A DNA stretch of 64,000 bases from assembly GCA_032207245.1 (NCBI GenBank), contig CM063506.1, positions 22,871,175 to 22,935,174 on the forward strand. Direction: 5' to 3'. The notes beneath the pieces were generated by a model that had not been told where the DNA came from, did no database searches, and worked only from the letters and a program-made list of their open reading frames with translations. Shown one piece after another: positions 24,808 to 36,382 of the stretch. The position numbers were made by a program, and so were the translations under genes. This stretch comes from Pardosa pseudoannulata (taxonomy: Eukaryota; Arthropoda; Arachnida; Araneae; Lycosidae). The stretch's first letter is position 1, and each line of letters begins with the position of its first letter.

Positions 24808-25987
24808 CGAGGGTTACTCTGAAATTTATGAGATACAACTAGGTTTTTAACGTTATATTTACAAAATTTTAGGTGTGTTCAAAGTAGTCTTCTCCAGCAT
24901 CGATGCACTTTTGTAGACGTATTTTCCACAGATTAAATGCTTCAAGTCATTCATTTTTTAGAATAGATGAAAAATGCATTTATAGCCACATCAATCTCTT
25001 CTTCTGAATGAAAACGACATCCACGTAAGTTCTTTTTTAGATTAAAGAATAACCAAAAGTTACACATAGCTAGATCAGGTGAATACGGTGGATGTTCTAT
25101 CACTTTAATTTGTTTTTGTTTAAGAAACTCAACTGTTAATCCGGCTGTATGGGAAGATGCATTGTCATGGTGAAGCATTAGTCCCCTGACATTCACTTCT
25201 TGTAGAATTTGTGGAAGACATTTAGTAGTATATCAGTTTGCTGTTACTATCTTCTGTCCTTCCAACATGATGGCTTTGACCAATCCCATACTTCTGAAGA
25301 AAACGGCAGACACCACTTTTTTCACTGCACTTTGTCTTTTCACCATTGTCGGCGTGGGTCTTTGCTTTCTTGAATTGTTGGAAAGTCCAAAAGCAATTCA
25401 AGAGTATCTTTACTGAATCTGATTGGCTCCTCTTTTTGATGCTCAGTTAGATCATGGGGAACCCAACGGCAAACTACTTTTTTTATATGTAATTCTTCAT
25501 AAATAATTTTTTCTATGGCTACGGATCCAATGTTGAGTTCCTTCTGTATAATTTGATAGGTACAGCGATTATCATCCATTAACATTTTTCGTATGGCAGA
25601 CACATTATCCGGGATTACTGCAGACGGCGGCCTTCCTGTGTGTTCTTCATCCTGAAGAAAATTGCGACCTTTGCTAAATTCTTTAAACTATCTGAATACA
25701 ATAGCACGAGCTGGAAATTCATCACCAAATACCAACTGCAACCGTTGAAAGCATTCTTCTTGATTTAATACTGCTTTAAAATCGAAGAAAATCATAATGC
25801 AAAAATGTTCTCACATCAACTCCATTTTCTCTTCTGTTTAAAATTTATTCTATGCTAAACAAGTTGAATTAAGTCTGTAAAAAATTGTCTGCTGTGTTAA
25901 AATACTTTGTATTTTAAAATTAAACCGGTATATTTATTTTGTAAATTGTAGTTTGCGAGTATCTCAAAAATTTCAGAGTAACCCTCG
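24808..25987 (-). mobile_element. Mariner transposon with both inverted repeats and TA target duplication (1180 bp)
   Basis: The left end is CGAGGGTTACTCTGAAATTT at 24808. The right end is its inverted counterpart, finishing AGTAACCCTCG at 25987. About 28 bases match with one or two differences. Each side is flanked by TA (24806-24807 and 25988-25989). The length is slightly below the usual 1.25-1.3 kb of mariners, matching the deletion in its transposase gene. Confidence 0.95.
24869..25825 (-). pseudogene. Mariner transposase pseudogene (DD34D family)
   Basis: Start ATG at 25825. The N-terminal DNA-binding half is recognisable (ECFQRLQLVFGDEFPARAI, GRPPSAVIPDN, SAIRKMLMDDNRCTYQII), then the WVPHDLTEHQKEE linker. 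The catalytic half has LHHDNASSHTA, HPPYSPDLAMCNFWLF and, after a frameshift near 24960, NLWKIRLQKCIDAGEDYFEH. Family knowledge: the linker should be followed by a block with the first catalytic Asp (T-G-D-E-T). Here it is missing, consistent with a deletion near 25390. The third catalytic Asp, 34 residues after the D of HHDN, is Asn. Stops at about 25812 and 25688, a stop near 25235 and frameshifts add to inactivation. Confidence 0.92.
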
Positions 25988-25989
25988 TA

Positions 25990-26689
25990 TAATAATATAA
26001 AAATATATACTAATTGAAAAAAAATTTAAATTTACTCACCCACAATTTAACTTTCGAAATGTGTGTATTTAGCAACTAAATTTTTATATCGAATGGAAAT
26101 AGAATATTTATTTTGTTCTGTAATCAAAACATTTAGCTATAACAAACACTTATAACATATAAAGAAGAAAAGAGTTAGAGATAATATAATTATGTGTGGG
26201 AAGTTGAAATCACATCTTAACTCGTATACATATTATTAGAGCTATTTTGATTCTTCATTAGTTGAAGACCAAGTAACCTAATTCCAGGGTTCAGGGATTG
26301 TTCCAACGCAGTCCCTGAACTCGCTTCCTTTTCTTTCCCCAATGTATCCTTAGCCTTTAATTCTATAATAGTCATTCTGAATACCAATTCCCCCTTTTCA
26401 TAGCAATCAATAACTTTTCTATCTTTCAACGGCGGATCCTTTTTTAAGATAATGGTTGTAGAGTAATTTTGATTTGTTCAGAGCGTGTTTTGTGGTTAAC
26501 GACATAAAAACTTTTACTTGGCCATTAAATTAGTGCTATTTTATTTTTATATCTAATTACACTTCTCGACCATTTGTAAAATTGCAGAAATTCCTGGTAT
26601 ATTTCCTCAAACTTTTCAGACGTTCAAAAATCGATTTCATTTGAAGGACGTAATGTAGTTATATAACCCTGTCGCTTAGTTATTACATC
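25990..26689. other. Unassigned AT-rich sequence
   Basis: Includes a 70-codon minus-strand open frame (26217-26429) without a recognisable domain. Nothing else was seen. Confidence 0.35.
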
Positions 26690-28237
26690 AAAAATAAACG
26701 TAAAATTAATTTTTGAATCTTTATACTTAAAATGATAGTCTACATTAAGAAGATAAAACCCTGTTTTCATCATGATCTTATTAATAGAAATTCTTAGGTA
26801 CTCATCATCAACCTTCAGTTATTGGGAAGGTTCGGAATTGTAATACTTAAATTAATATTTTGCATTGTGAAGATTAAAAAAACTGTTTGTCATGATCTTG
26901 TTAATAGAGATTTTTAGATATTCATCACAAACTTCAGTTATTGGAAAAGTTCGGAACTGTTGTACTTAAATTAATATTTTGCATTGTGAAGATTATAAAA
27001 ATTGTTTGTCATGATCTTATTGATAGAGATTTTAGATTTCATCCCAAACTTCAGTTTTGGGAAGGTTAGGAATTGTTAACTTAAATAATATTTTGCATTG
27101 TAACCATTAAATTGTTTGTGCTATTTTATTAATTATTCTTTATATTTATCACAAACTTCAGTTATTGTTATTGCTCGGAAATTGTTATACGTTAAAAATA
27201 TTTTGCATTTGAAAAGATTAAAAAATGTTTGTCATGTCTTATTAATAGAGATGTCCTTAGTTATTACACAAACTTCAGTTATTAAAATTGAATCGTTACA
27301 CTTAAATTAATAGTATTGTGAACATTAAAAAAAACCCTGTTTTCATCATGATCTTATTAATAGAAATTCTTAGGTACTCATCATCAACCTTCAGTTATTG
27401 GGAAGGTTCGGAATTGTAATACTTAAATTAATATTTTGCATTGTGAAGATTAAAAAAACTGTTTGTCATGATCTTGTTAATAGAGATTTTTAGATATTCA
27501 TCACAAACTTCAGTTATTGGAAAAGTTCGGAACTGTTGTACTTAAATTAATATTTTGCATTGTGAAGATTATAAAAATTGTTTGTCATGATCTTATTGAT
27601 AGAGATTCTTAGATATTCATCCCAAACTTCAGTTATTGGGAAGGTTAGGAATTGTTATACTTAAATTAATATTTTGCATTGTGAAAATTAAAAGAATTGT
27701 TTGTGATGATCTTATTAATAGAGATTCTTTGATATTTATCACAAACTTCAGTTATTGGGTTATGCTCGGAATTGTTATACTTAAATTAATATTTTGCATT
27801 GTAAAGATTAAAAAAATTGTTTGTCATGATCTTATTAATAGAGATTCTTAGATATTCACCACAAACTTCAGTTATTGGGAAGGTTCGGAATCGTTACACT
27901 TAAATTAATATTTTGTATTGTGAAGATTAAAAAAATTGTTTGTCATGATCTTGTTAATAGAGATTTTTAGATATTCATCACAAACTTCAGTTATTGGAAA
28001 ATTTTGGAACTGTTATACTTAAATTAATATTTTGCATTGTGAAGATTAAAAAAAAATTGTTTGTAATGATCGTTTTATTAGAGATTCTTTGATATTCATC
28101 ATAAATTTCAGTTATTGGAAAAGTTCGGAACTGTTATACTTAAATTAATATTTTGCATTGTGAAGATTAAAAAAATGTTTGTCATGATCTTATTAATAGA
28201 GGTTGTTAGATATTCATCACAAACTTCAGTTATTGGG
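26690..28237. repeat. Satellite array of about 13 units of about 119 bp
   Basis: Each unit contains GATCTTATTAATAGAGATTC, ATTCATCACAAACTTCAGTT, ATTGGGAAGGTTCGGAA, TTAAATTAATATTTTGCATT and GAAGATTAAAAA. GATCTT(A/G)TTAATAG landmarks occur at about 26773, 26893, 27012, 27350, 27468, 27588, 27706, 27828, 27947 and 28184. Units between 27031 and 27330 are full of small deletions. Spacing is regular at 118-120 bp elsewhere. Open frames in the array are spurious and follow the unit period. Confidence 0.95.
26755..27330. repeat. 576-bp block repeated directly at 27331
   Basis: 26755-27030 is identical, base for base as far as I can compare, to 27331-27606, including the atypical first unit (CTGTTTTCATCATG, GGTACTCATCATCAACC). 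From 27031 to 27330 it also matches 27607-27930 but has lost more than 20 bases in many 1-5 bp gaps. This is a shift by about five satellite units. Confidence 0.9.
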
Positions 28238-29611
28238 AGGATTGGAGAGATTGCAGCTGTATGTAAGGCTGTAACCAGAGGTGGCGAGGGGTTTAAAGCC
28301 CGTCAAGCTTTCCCCTTCCAAAATTCTGGACATAATGTATTGCTTTTTGACACTGAAATAAAAGTACAGATTTCAAACTTACATTTTCAAACAGATTTTT
28401 TTAAATATATGCTTAATCAAAATTCAGCTTTTAAGTAAAAATTTTAATTTGAAAATCTTTATCTACATTTTTAGTTTCAATATTTTGTCAAATAGTTTTA
28501 TATATTATCACACATTACACACACATTATTTACAACTTTGCGATTGGTCTTTTAGAGATGTATATAAAAATGCTCACACATATATATTTGTAATATGGGC
28601 GAGACTCATTCAAAAGCACAATACATTTTATTTCTGGTGAGATACATGAAATCCATACAGCAGGCAAGCACTTTTACAACATCCTGCACCCAGACAATGT
28701 GATCTTGCACACACACACTTTTCAAGTAGGGATTTCTCAGGTAAAAAGACTACGAATAATCCCTAAGCACGATTGGCCACGTGATAGAAAATACTCACTT
28801 TTGAAGAGAACGAGCTAACTATTGGCTAAAGTAGTACAGAGAGAGGCTGAACTAAGTCTATAGCGTGTCTGGAGGAAAAAATCAGAATTACCACGCAAAC
28901 CCCGAACTCACTTAATGAACAAAAGTTATTAAATTAATATTAAAATATGTAAATAAGGGATTTTAATATTACATATATATATGCATATAAAATATTAAAT
29001 TTTGTATAGCTTTTATTAATGATAATTTATAGTATTACATTTTGATATTATATTTTTAAAAGTTTTAATAAATCATATTTTTTAGCTAAAAAACGGTGAA
29101 ATATTGGATGTGGGAACACAGTTCTGTTTGTGCCCTCTTACCGAAATTAAATTCTGGGTACGTTAATGCATAATGGTACACTTTAAAAATTAAAAAAAAA
29201 ATACACTTAGATGATAAAATTTATACTTATTTTAACATTTTATGCTATTATACATTGAATTTATAAATTATATTTTGCGAAGAGACTAAAATCCAACGTA
29301 AATAACATATTTTGTTTTATTATTCATTTTTCTGTCAAATCTGAGCCATTACCTTTGGAATCATGTTCTACCAACTGTTCTCGGTAAGTCAAACCTGATG
29401 ACGCATATGAGGTCTGCGTGATTAAGAGGTGTTGTTAATAAGTTGTTAAAATAAGTTATTGTATTTTAAAGTATTTTGTATTGTTTAAACTAGGAAACTC
29501 ATATGAACTGAAGATAGGCTGGAAGAAAATAGAGTTTGTCTGGCAGTCGGCCCCAAATACAGTCTTCAAAAATATGCAAAAGTGTATCTTTATGTTTGTT
29601 AAAGTGTTAAG
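28238..29611. other. Unassigned sequence
   Basis: Bases 28240-28330 and 28640-28930 are GC-richer. The former (GGCTGTAACCAGAGGTGGCG, CCCCTTCCAAAATTCTGG) resembles the ends of some DNA transposons. No coding region is supported. The open frame at 28115-28438 is a fusion of satellite and this unique sequence. Confidence 0.35.
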
Positions 29612-30150
29612 GCAACATGGTCTCTTCAAATGCTGGCAAAATATTTATGTTTTAGTGGGTAAAAGTATCGTTCTAAATTTTTTACCCATGCATTCAAAAT
29701 TTAAATTTAGTGTTTTCAGTATCTCAAAAGTTTGATATTATTTACCCTGTAACTCATTAAATTGTAAGAATTTTTAGAGGTATTGTTTAACATGGTATTT
29801 CAAATATGGTCTAAATATTTATGTTTTATTGGATAAAAGTATCGTTCTAAATTTTTTACCCATGAACTCAAAATTTACATTCAATGTTTCCAGTGCTTTA
29901 AAAATTTGATATGATTTACCCTGTAACACATTAAATTGTAAGAATTTTTAGAGGTATTGTTTAACATGGTATTCCAAATATGGTTTAAATATTTTTGTTT
30001 AATTGGATAAAAGTATCGTTCTAAATTTTTTACCCATGCATTCAAAATTTAAATTTAGTGTTTCCAGTGCTTCCAAAGTTTGATATGATTTACCTTGTAA
30101 CTCCTTAAATTGTAAGAATTTTTAGAGATATTGTTTAAAATTGTACTACC
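29612..30150 (+). repeat. Three tandem copies of a 174-bp unit
   Basis: AAAAGTATCGTTCTAAATTT falls at 29661, 29835 and 30009, exactly 174 bases apart twice. Other shared blocks are TTTTTACCCATG, TTCAAAATTTA, TTTGATAT-ATTTACC-TGTA and TTAAATTGTAAGAATTTTTA. The first unit is partial at its left edge (from about 29612). The third ends near 30150. Confidence 0.95.
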
Positions 30151-30159
30151 AAGATTTTG

Positions 30160-31436
30160 TGTATATTAACTGAAAAAACAAAAGTTTTGACAATGTAGAA
30201 ATAAAGACACTCCTTACGATAGTATGTTCTTTTGAAAGTGTGTGTTTCATAATTTCATATTAAATTTATCACAAAACTGTGTGTATAGTAAAAAACCTTT
30301 GAGAGCTTTTACGGTAAATGTTACATGCGCCTCATAAAGAAATTTAAACCGTTTTATTACGGGCGAAGCCGTAAAAGAGCTTTGCTTATGTTAATTGAAT
30401 GATGTTACAAGGGAAAAGAAAACAGACATAAATCAAATCCTTTGCACACATGATGAAACACTAAACTTTTGTGGGAATAAGTATACGGTATTTTTGTATT
30501 TTAACCTCATTTTGAAAGATTTCGAAGCAAACTGCTGACCATAATATTATGGTACGTTAAAAATTTTTTTATTGACACTGAAAATTCTGAAACAATGACG
30601 ACGCGCAGTAAAGTTGAAAAACCTCTTCACCGTGTGCGTAAGCAGGAATATTTCCTAGGCTTTCAACCATTTTTTTATTCGTCCCTAAATGACGCAATGC
30701 AATCTTGAATGACTGCATTGAAGAGGTTTCGGTAAACCCCTGGACAGCCCTTTAATCTTTTCAAAACTGTCCTTGAACCGGCATCGCAGGGGATAGAAAC
30801 GCATAACCAGTCTAGGGGAAATCAAAAGTGGTCTATTGGTGGCAAAAAAGAATAACCTTCAGATAAAATGTCAGTTGCAATTCCCCTATTTGAATGTGCT
30901 ATAGCTGTCAAATCTTGAGGAAAACTGAAGGAACCGTGACGCATTTGAAGCACTAGTATTGACGTTTCAGCACAAAGTTGCTTCACGCCTTTTTGGAAAA
31001 ATGTTTTACTTCTTCACAACCACTCTGCGTTTCAGCATTGCTTCGCATCAGTCGTTGAACGAAGGTCGCGTGGTAATCAATGAAACGGGGTACTAAGGTT
31101 TCAGTGTTAATTAAAGAATAAACAAAATAGATGTTTTTCCAGTTACTACATGTCTTGCACCCCTTCCAGTAGATATAATCCAGTAGATTCTTTATTTTAT
31201 TTAAAAAATTATTTTTGCACTAGTAAAATAAATGGAAGGTTGTTAAAAAACTTTCCATTACTTTGAGAGCACTACTTTACCCCAAAACACTTAGCGCTCT
31301 TATTTCAGGACGGTAAAAAACAATAAGAGGGATTCTAACGTTTTCTTGAAACCATTTTTAACTTTTACATGGCATCGATATAGGGGTTGGTTGGTTAATT
31401 GGAGTTTGCTGGCGCTAAATCATCTAGACACAACTT
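30160..31436. other. Unassigned sequence, GC-richer from 30560 to 31110
   Basis: The GC-richer part lacks a long open frame and matches no element I recognise. Local repetition of AATGACGC/TGACGCA motifs is visible. It could be a degraded transposon or a conserved non-coding stretch. Confidence 0.3.
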
Positions 31437-31625
31437 GCCGAACGGTAGCCGGATGGTTTGGGTGCTGGCCTTCGGAACCGGAGTTCGTGGGTTTGAATCC
31501 CACTATGGCATGGATGTTCATTGCCTTGCAGAATCGACTTTAAGCAGTAGGTCCCGTTCTCATTAGCCCTCGTGTTGCAAAAAGCAGACCGTAGCGCTCC
31601 CAAACCAAACGAAATCTCTAGAGAC
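31437..31625 (+). repeat. tRNA-derived SINE, family 1
   Basis: Head: GCCGGATGGTTTGGGTGCTG (A box), CCTTCGGAACCGGAGTTCGT, GGTTTGAATCCCACTATGGC (B box). Body: CAGAATCGACTTTAAGCAGT, AGGTCCCGTTCTCATTAGCC, CTCGTGTTGCAAAAAGCAGA, CCGTAGCGCTC. Tail: CCAAACCAAACG. The promoter boxes are nearly intact. Closest relative in the window is 54168-54350. Confidence 0.9.
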
Positions 31626-33233
31626 AAACTGCGCCAAACAACATGTTGAAACAAACTAAAGAAAAAATTTACACATAAAATTTTGAGAAAAAATAAAAGG
31701 AAGGGAACAAAAACGGTTAAAAATAAAAATAAACATTCAACATAAAACGCATAAAAAAATTGATATTTAATAGCCATAGTTCTTACATGTTTAAAATATT
31801 AAATACTACATCATAAAACATAATGCTTATAAATTAACTGTGATGGAAGTTGACACGAGATGAAGACAAATTTCTTCCGTTGGCATACGTAAGTTTCTGT
31901 CTTTAGCAAGTGGACCAAAATAAGCCCCAGAGGTGCTGTAAAGAATATTACAACACGTCAGATATGGGGATTGAAAGAAAGGTCAATTTCAAACAAAGAA
32001 AATAAACGACATTTACTCGAGAAATTGTTGAGCTTTTCACCCATCTATAGAAATAGTACAATTTGAAAATTTCAAAACGAATTTATCAAAGCTGTTTATT
32101 TGAAACGATAGTTTTTTCATGTCAAGGGCAGCTGATGAAAGGATAAACACGTGGTTAAAATGTAACACTAATGAAATGGGAACACAAACCGTTTGTCATA
32201 AGTACGCGAAAGCAATTTTAAAATTCCCTAGAACAATGCCGTCCAACTCTATTTTTCTGGGGGGGCACTTTATTTTTACGAAAATTTCAAGGGACAGAAA
32301 AGTATTGTCATTAAAAGCAAATTAGTTTTTAAAAAGTAAATAATTAGCTTCTTACGCGAAAAAAACCTGAAAATATTTTTGAAAGTAGTAAAATTGTTAC
32401 CGGTATTGATACGAACAACTGAATACCGGTACTTGAGCAGAGCAAGATTCTGGTAGTGATTATAAAAGATGACAAACTATTTAAAAAATAAAAAAAATAG
32501 ATTTATTTTAAATCTTAAAACATATTCTCCGATGTCCGCCTACGTGCCGGGAAAAATACATCACATAAAATTTAACATATACATGCAACTTCCTCTCCCA
32601 CTCAGCCAATCACAAAATTACACAGTTCTTAGCTGCCGAGTGAGAGTTGAAGTCACAATCAAACATACAGCGAGAGCCAGCTTTACAAATGGTGATTTAG
32701 AAGCCTAGGTTAACTTTAAACGAAACAAAAACAAATTGCCGGGATTCACCGGAGGTTGAGAAGGTACCGATTCGGCTGCAACTTCTAACAAAAATTATAT
32801 TTATTTTATAATTGAAAGAACTCTAGTAATTGCTGTAAAATTTAGTAAGTATTTGTGTAGCACCCCACTGTGTATTATTATTTTAATTCTGTTCTTGTAG
32901 AACTTTCTTACTATTGTTACATCTACAAGATGAATTTCAAAAAATATATTGTAAAGCTAGAAATCCAAATAATATAAATCCTAAAACATTCATTTTAAAA
33001 CATGATTTATTGCACACTAAAGTTAATTTCATATTTTAACAGTTTAGTATTTTAATAAACTTTTTGGAGTGTGCTATCCTTACGTGTCGAAGACCTTATT
33101 TTGAAAACATCTTCAATACGTAAGAACAGTTTTCTAGGTATACTTTGTAGTAATAAATTAATAGATAACAAATATCAGCATTTTTTAATTGCGTTTAGGA
33201 ATGGGCCTAGGCTTCTTTAATTCAAAGAAGTGA
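31626..33233. other. Unassigned AT-rich sequence
   Basis: No gene found. Short open frames at 32119-32325 and 32469-32708 have no recognisable domain. The stretch just upstream of the gypsy fragment (about 33060-33230) may belong to that element but cannot be read as protein. Confidence 0.35.
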
Positions 33234-33560
33234 AAGCATGCTCTCAGTCCTGGAGACCTCGTATGGGTTTATACCCCGGTCCGAAAGGTCGGTCTTTCAG
33301 AGAAACTCTTAAGGAGGTATTTCGGTCCCTATCAAGTGTTGCGCCGTCTATCCGACGTTACCTATGAAGTGCAAGATTTCGATCCTTCCTCCCGAAAAAG
33401 AAAACCAAAAGACGTTGTCCATGTTTTACGTATGAAGCCGTACCATGATCCGACGAAGCAGACCGAAAGTGAAGATGGACGTAATCCATGTGTCGTCCTT
33501 CCGGAAGAGAGGTCAAAAGAAATATACAAGGGACCTGTGACAAGCTCCAGATCTAAATAG
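33234..33560 (+). pseudogene. Ty3/gypsy Pol, integrase C-terminal fragment
   Basis: A frame open from 33234 to the TAG before 33561 encodes GDLVWVYTPVRKVGLSEKL, then LRRYFGPYQVLRRLSDVTYE, VVHVLRMKPYHDP, and a hydrophilic tail. VW(V)Y-P-R-K-GLS-KL-RYFGPY is the GPY/F module that closes the integrase of Ty3/gypsy retrotransposons. The upstream stop (TGA at 33231) and the absence of protease, reverse transcriptase and integrase core show a 5'-truncated copy. The first in-frame start-like codon is irrelevant because the product is normally part of a polyprotein. An LTR follows, so this is the 3' end of an element. Confidence 0.9.
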
Positions 33561-33623
33561 CAGCGAGACGCTGTCTTTTTGAGACGGGAGCAATGCCGCA
33601 TAAAGAAGCTTAGTCAGCTAGCT

Positions 33624-33690
33624 AAGTGGCCGAATGGTCAAAGCACGCGATCCAGACCCGGAGATTGTGGGTTCGATGCTTGACATGACA
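33624..33690 (+). repeat. tRNA-like sequence between Pol and the LTR
   Basis: GTGGCCGAATGGTCAAAGCA (A-box-like), then CGCGATCCAGACCCGGAGAT and TGTGGGTTCGATGCTTGAC (B-box-like). The spacing fits a tRNA-derived module, but no full cloverleaf could be drawn. It differs in its middle from SINE family 1 and has no SINE body. It may be a SINE-head insertion or a native part of this retroelement. Confidence 0.6.
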
Positions 33691-33810
33691 GTTTATCCAA
33701 AGTACGGATTTTTAATTTAAAAATGTTGTTTATTGTTTCCTTATGTTCTTGAATATTCTAGATCTTTCTTTAATATGTAAATTAGTCATTTCTCGAATGT
33801 TCTGTTCGGG

Positions 33811-33818
33811 TATAAAAG
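33811..33818 (+). promoter_or_regulatory. LTR TATA box
   Basis: TATAAAAG after GTTCGGG, about 72 bases upstream of the AATAAA signal, inside the putative LTR. Position and order fit a Pol II LTR promoter. Confidence 0.6.
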
Positions 33819-33882
33819 CTGATACCCACTAGTTGTAGGGATCTTCTCGATCCTGTAAAGTTGCGAGTTGCTACTTAGCTTC

Positions 33883-33888
33883 AATAAA
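33883..33888 (+). promoter_or_regulatory. LTR polyadenylation signal
   Basis: AATAAA, followed about 46 bases later by the LTR end CGTGACA. Confidence 0.6.
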
Positions 33889-33931
33889 TTTTTCTGTTAA
33901 GCTAAACGGTGTGTTCATTCAAATCTTCGTG

Positions 33932-33934
<3 letters not shown>

Positions 33935-33967
<33 letters not shown>
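33935..33967. repeat. (TA)n microsatellite flush with the LTR end
   Basis: Begins at the base following GTGACA. Short pure TA run, then TACATATAATATAC. Confidence 0.9.
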
Positions 33968-33974
<7 letters not shown>

Positions 33975-34223
33975 TATACCAAAATTATTTAATTTTAATA
34001 TTTCTTTAAAAACCTCCTCCCTCCCAATTTAATTCCTTAAAATCTTTTTCCCAGCATCTAAATGCATTAATCAAATTTCGACTGAAAAGTCTTTCGATAC
34101 ATTTCCCAAAGCTTTTTATCCTATAGATGTAAATTTTCTGTCTATTCAACACATTTTCCAGCTGTCGCCGGCAAATGGCTCCGCGTTAATTCGTTGAGTA
34201 AGTTTCTTTTTCCTTGGAAAAAT

Positions 34224-34278
<55 letters not shown>

Positions 34279-34928
34279 ATATCAATATGTAAGCCCTAAT
34301 GTATATCCAAAATTATCCCTTTTTCCCATTCATTAGTCTAAATCTTAATTTCTTCTCTCTATGTTAACCATATTTCCAGCCATCCAATTTGAACGAGTAA
34401 GTTTTCATTCCTTCAGCCGAACCCCGAAATTCTTTCTATGATTCCTAAAACAAAAAATGATATTGCTGGCATTTAATAATGAGGAAGTTATAACTCTCCC
34501 AGGAAAAATCTGTAATGATCAGCTATAATAGTCATCTGGAACGCCACACTTTTGCAGATGGCTCTAGACAAAGGTTACTCTCTATAAGCAATTAAAACAC
34601 TTCCCTCAGCATTTTCCCCAACACGGGGTTTCGGAGTCTCTCACAGAAGGTTGGCATTACTTAGAGAGAGAGCGTTCTGACACCGTCCGGTTCAGACGTC
34701 TCTGGATTTTGTGCAGTTTTGTTCGGATGAAATAAAGATTACGTTCGGCCACGATGAAGTATGTGTTTATTTCGAACAGACAATTAGCGGGACACTTGGC
34801 AGCCCAGCATGCCCGGGCTGAGGAAAATAATAGGGGCAATTTTAAAAAGAATTTTTCAAGTGTAAGTTCGGGGCTGGTTGGTCTCCCATTACATTAGTAG
34901 CTACATATTTATCGCTACTAAAGGAAAT

Positions 34929-34930
<2 letters not shown>
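33968..34930. other. Unassigned sequence with an internal (TA)n(TG)n tract
   Basis: The microsatellite (TA, then GTGTGT) lies at about 34225-34274. Bases 34360-34870 are less AT-rich with no recognised feature. GCCCAGCATGCCCGGGC at about 34801 is a small imperfect palindrome. Confidence 0.4.
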
Positions 34931-34977
<47 letters not shown>

Positions 34978-35045
34978 TCATATATATATATATACATACA
35001 TACATATATATATACATACATTTATATATATACATACATGCATAT
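34931..35045. repeat. (TA)n and TATACATA microsatellite
   Basis: Pure TA from 34931 to about 34972, then TACAT-rich variants to 35045. Confidence 0.95.
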
Positions 35046-35478
35046 GTATATTATTAATGACCATGTTATTTTTACACTTAGCAGCATTTAAAAAAATAAG
35101 TGCCCAAAACTGCTTGATGAAATTTTTGCCTTTACCTTGTGATTATTATATTTCTTTCAAAGGCCGTAACTGATTAACAGCATATATGCGGATGCCTTTA
35201 GAAATCTTTATAGAAAAACAGTTACTTTGTCGAGTGATAAAATTTTTTTCATATACAGAAGTCCTATTAGATTCAGCTAGAAATCAGTCACAACTAAAAA
35301 TGTACTTTAGAGAGGATAGATTCAGATGTAATTTAAAATTACAATATATATTTTCTAAATTTAATAGATTACTTTTATGCTTAACTATTTGATTTATCTA
35401 ACAACCAATGATTATAGAGTAATCCAGTAGAACAAAGAAATGTTTCTGTACGGTACATTACTGAAAATTATTACACTA
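35046..35478. other. Unassigned AT-rich sequence
   Basis: No recognised feature. It borders the 3' end of a minus-strand Helitron. Confidence 0.4.
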
Positions 35479-36382
35479 CTAGCATATAGCTAGTCATATG
35501 ATGGCATCAGTAAAATTTTTAATTTTCGAGTATTATAAAGTACTTCTTAATTCAGGTAAAAAATGGTTTGTTCTTTGGCAGAAAATTATCAGGTACACGC
35601 TCAATAATTTGTTTATCTTTACTGACCGCATGTTAGTTGCCAATTTCAAATTATCTTGTCATATGACATGAGAGGATGGACAGCAGAGATTTTAATATTG
35701 ACAGTGATTAGCGGTATATGTGAATCATGTCCAAAATTGAGCTAATCGATCGCAAACCGTGTGGTTATGTATAAAAAACAAACACACACACATCTTAATT
35801 TTCAAAGATACATAACTTAAACACTAGATATTTAGTCCATGAAATAGCCTTCTAGACTTTTATGACAAGAATTTGTTGTTAATATCGATGAGAAAAGTTT
35901 GGTTGCAACAATAAAATATTCGATGATTAAATTTAAAATGATCACATATATACCTTATCTATTTAAGACAAATATAAAAGAAAATTATTTACGTAATATC
36001 TAAGTTCAGCGATAAAACGTATGAAAATAATGCGGACGATATTTAAATAATTTAAAATAAGAAATGATTAAATGAGATGGTTAAAGGAATGACGTCATAA
36101 TGCTAGAAAAAATGTTATTTTTACCTATTTATTATGTGATAAATTGATAAATCTAATCTCCTGCTCTTAACTGGGGACAATAGAGCTTGAAATAATGGAT
36201 TTAAACGCTCGAAAAGGGGGGGAAGTGGTCTGTTTTGAACATTGTCGAACTTGCTTTAAATTTTGCTATTCCTAACACATACAGAGAAATCAATATGGAT
36301 GCCTCTATCCATTCCAGGTCCAACCGCTTCATACATTCGAGGACAGACGGACAGGTAACTTAGGCTATTATTATATAGGGGA
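35479..36382 (-). mobile_element. Non-autonomous Helitron-like element, copy 3 (904 bp)
   Basis: On the minus strand it starts TCCCCTATATAATAATAGCC (from 36382, preceded by A) and ends GCTATATGCTAG followed by T (complement of 35478). TCATATGA remains in the 3' palindrome (GCCATCATATGACTAGC). TGACGTCA lies at 36090-36097. It agrees in length and block order with copy 2. No protein is encoded. Confidence 0.83.

Larger units (their letters stand above)
33724..33934 (+). mobile_element. Gypsy 3' LTR (approximate limits)
   Basis: TGTTGTTTATTG at 33724 and CTTCGTGACA ending at 33934 give TG...CA ends. Inside are a TATA box and a polyadenylation signal in the right order for U3-R-U5. The left limit is a choice: TG at 33593, after the purine-rich GAGACGGGAGCAA, is the alternative. 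No 5' LTR is present, so the target duplication cannot be checked. A (TA)n tract begins immediately after the CA. Confidence 0.65.

Noticed and set aside
26690..28237. CRISPR-like regular array
   Set aside because: Units are 119 bp and repeat over their full length with no short repeat and unique spacers; it is a eukaryotic satellite.
27636..28438. Open frames with repeated KLIFCIVKIKK motif
   Set aside because: The motif is the satellite unit read in frame; frames break at unit indels.
31424..31777. 117-codon minus-strand frame
   Set aside because: It is the antisense of a family-1 SINE plus AT-rich flank.
33358..33601. Minus-strand frames of 61 and 79 codons
   Set aside because: Shadows of the plus-strand gypsy integrase fragment.
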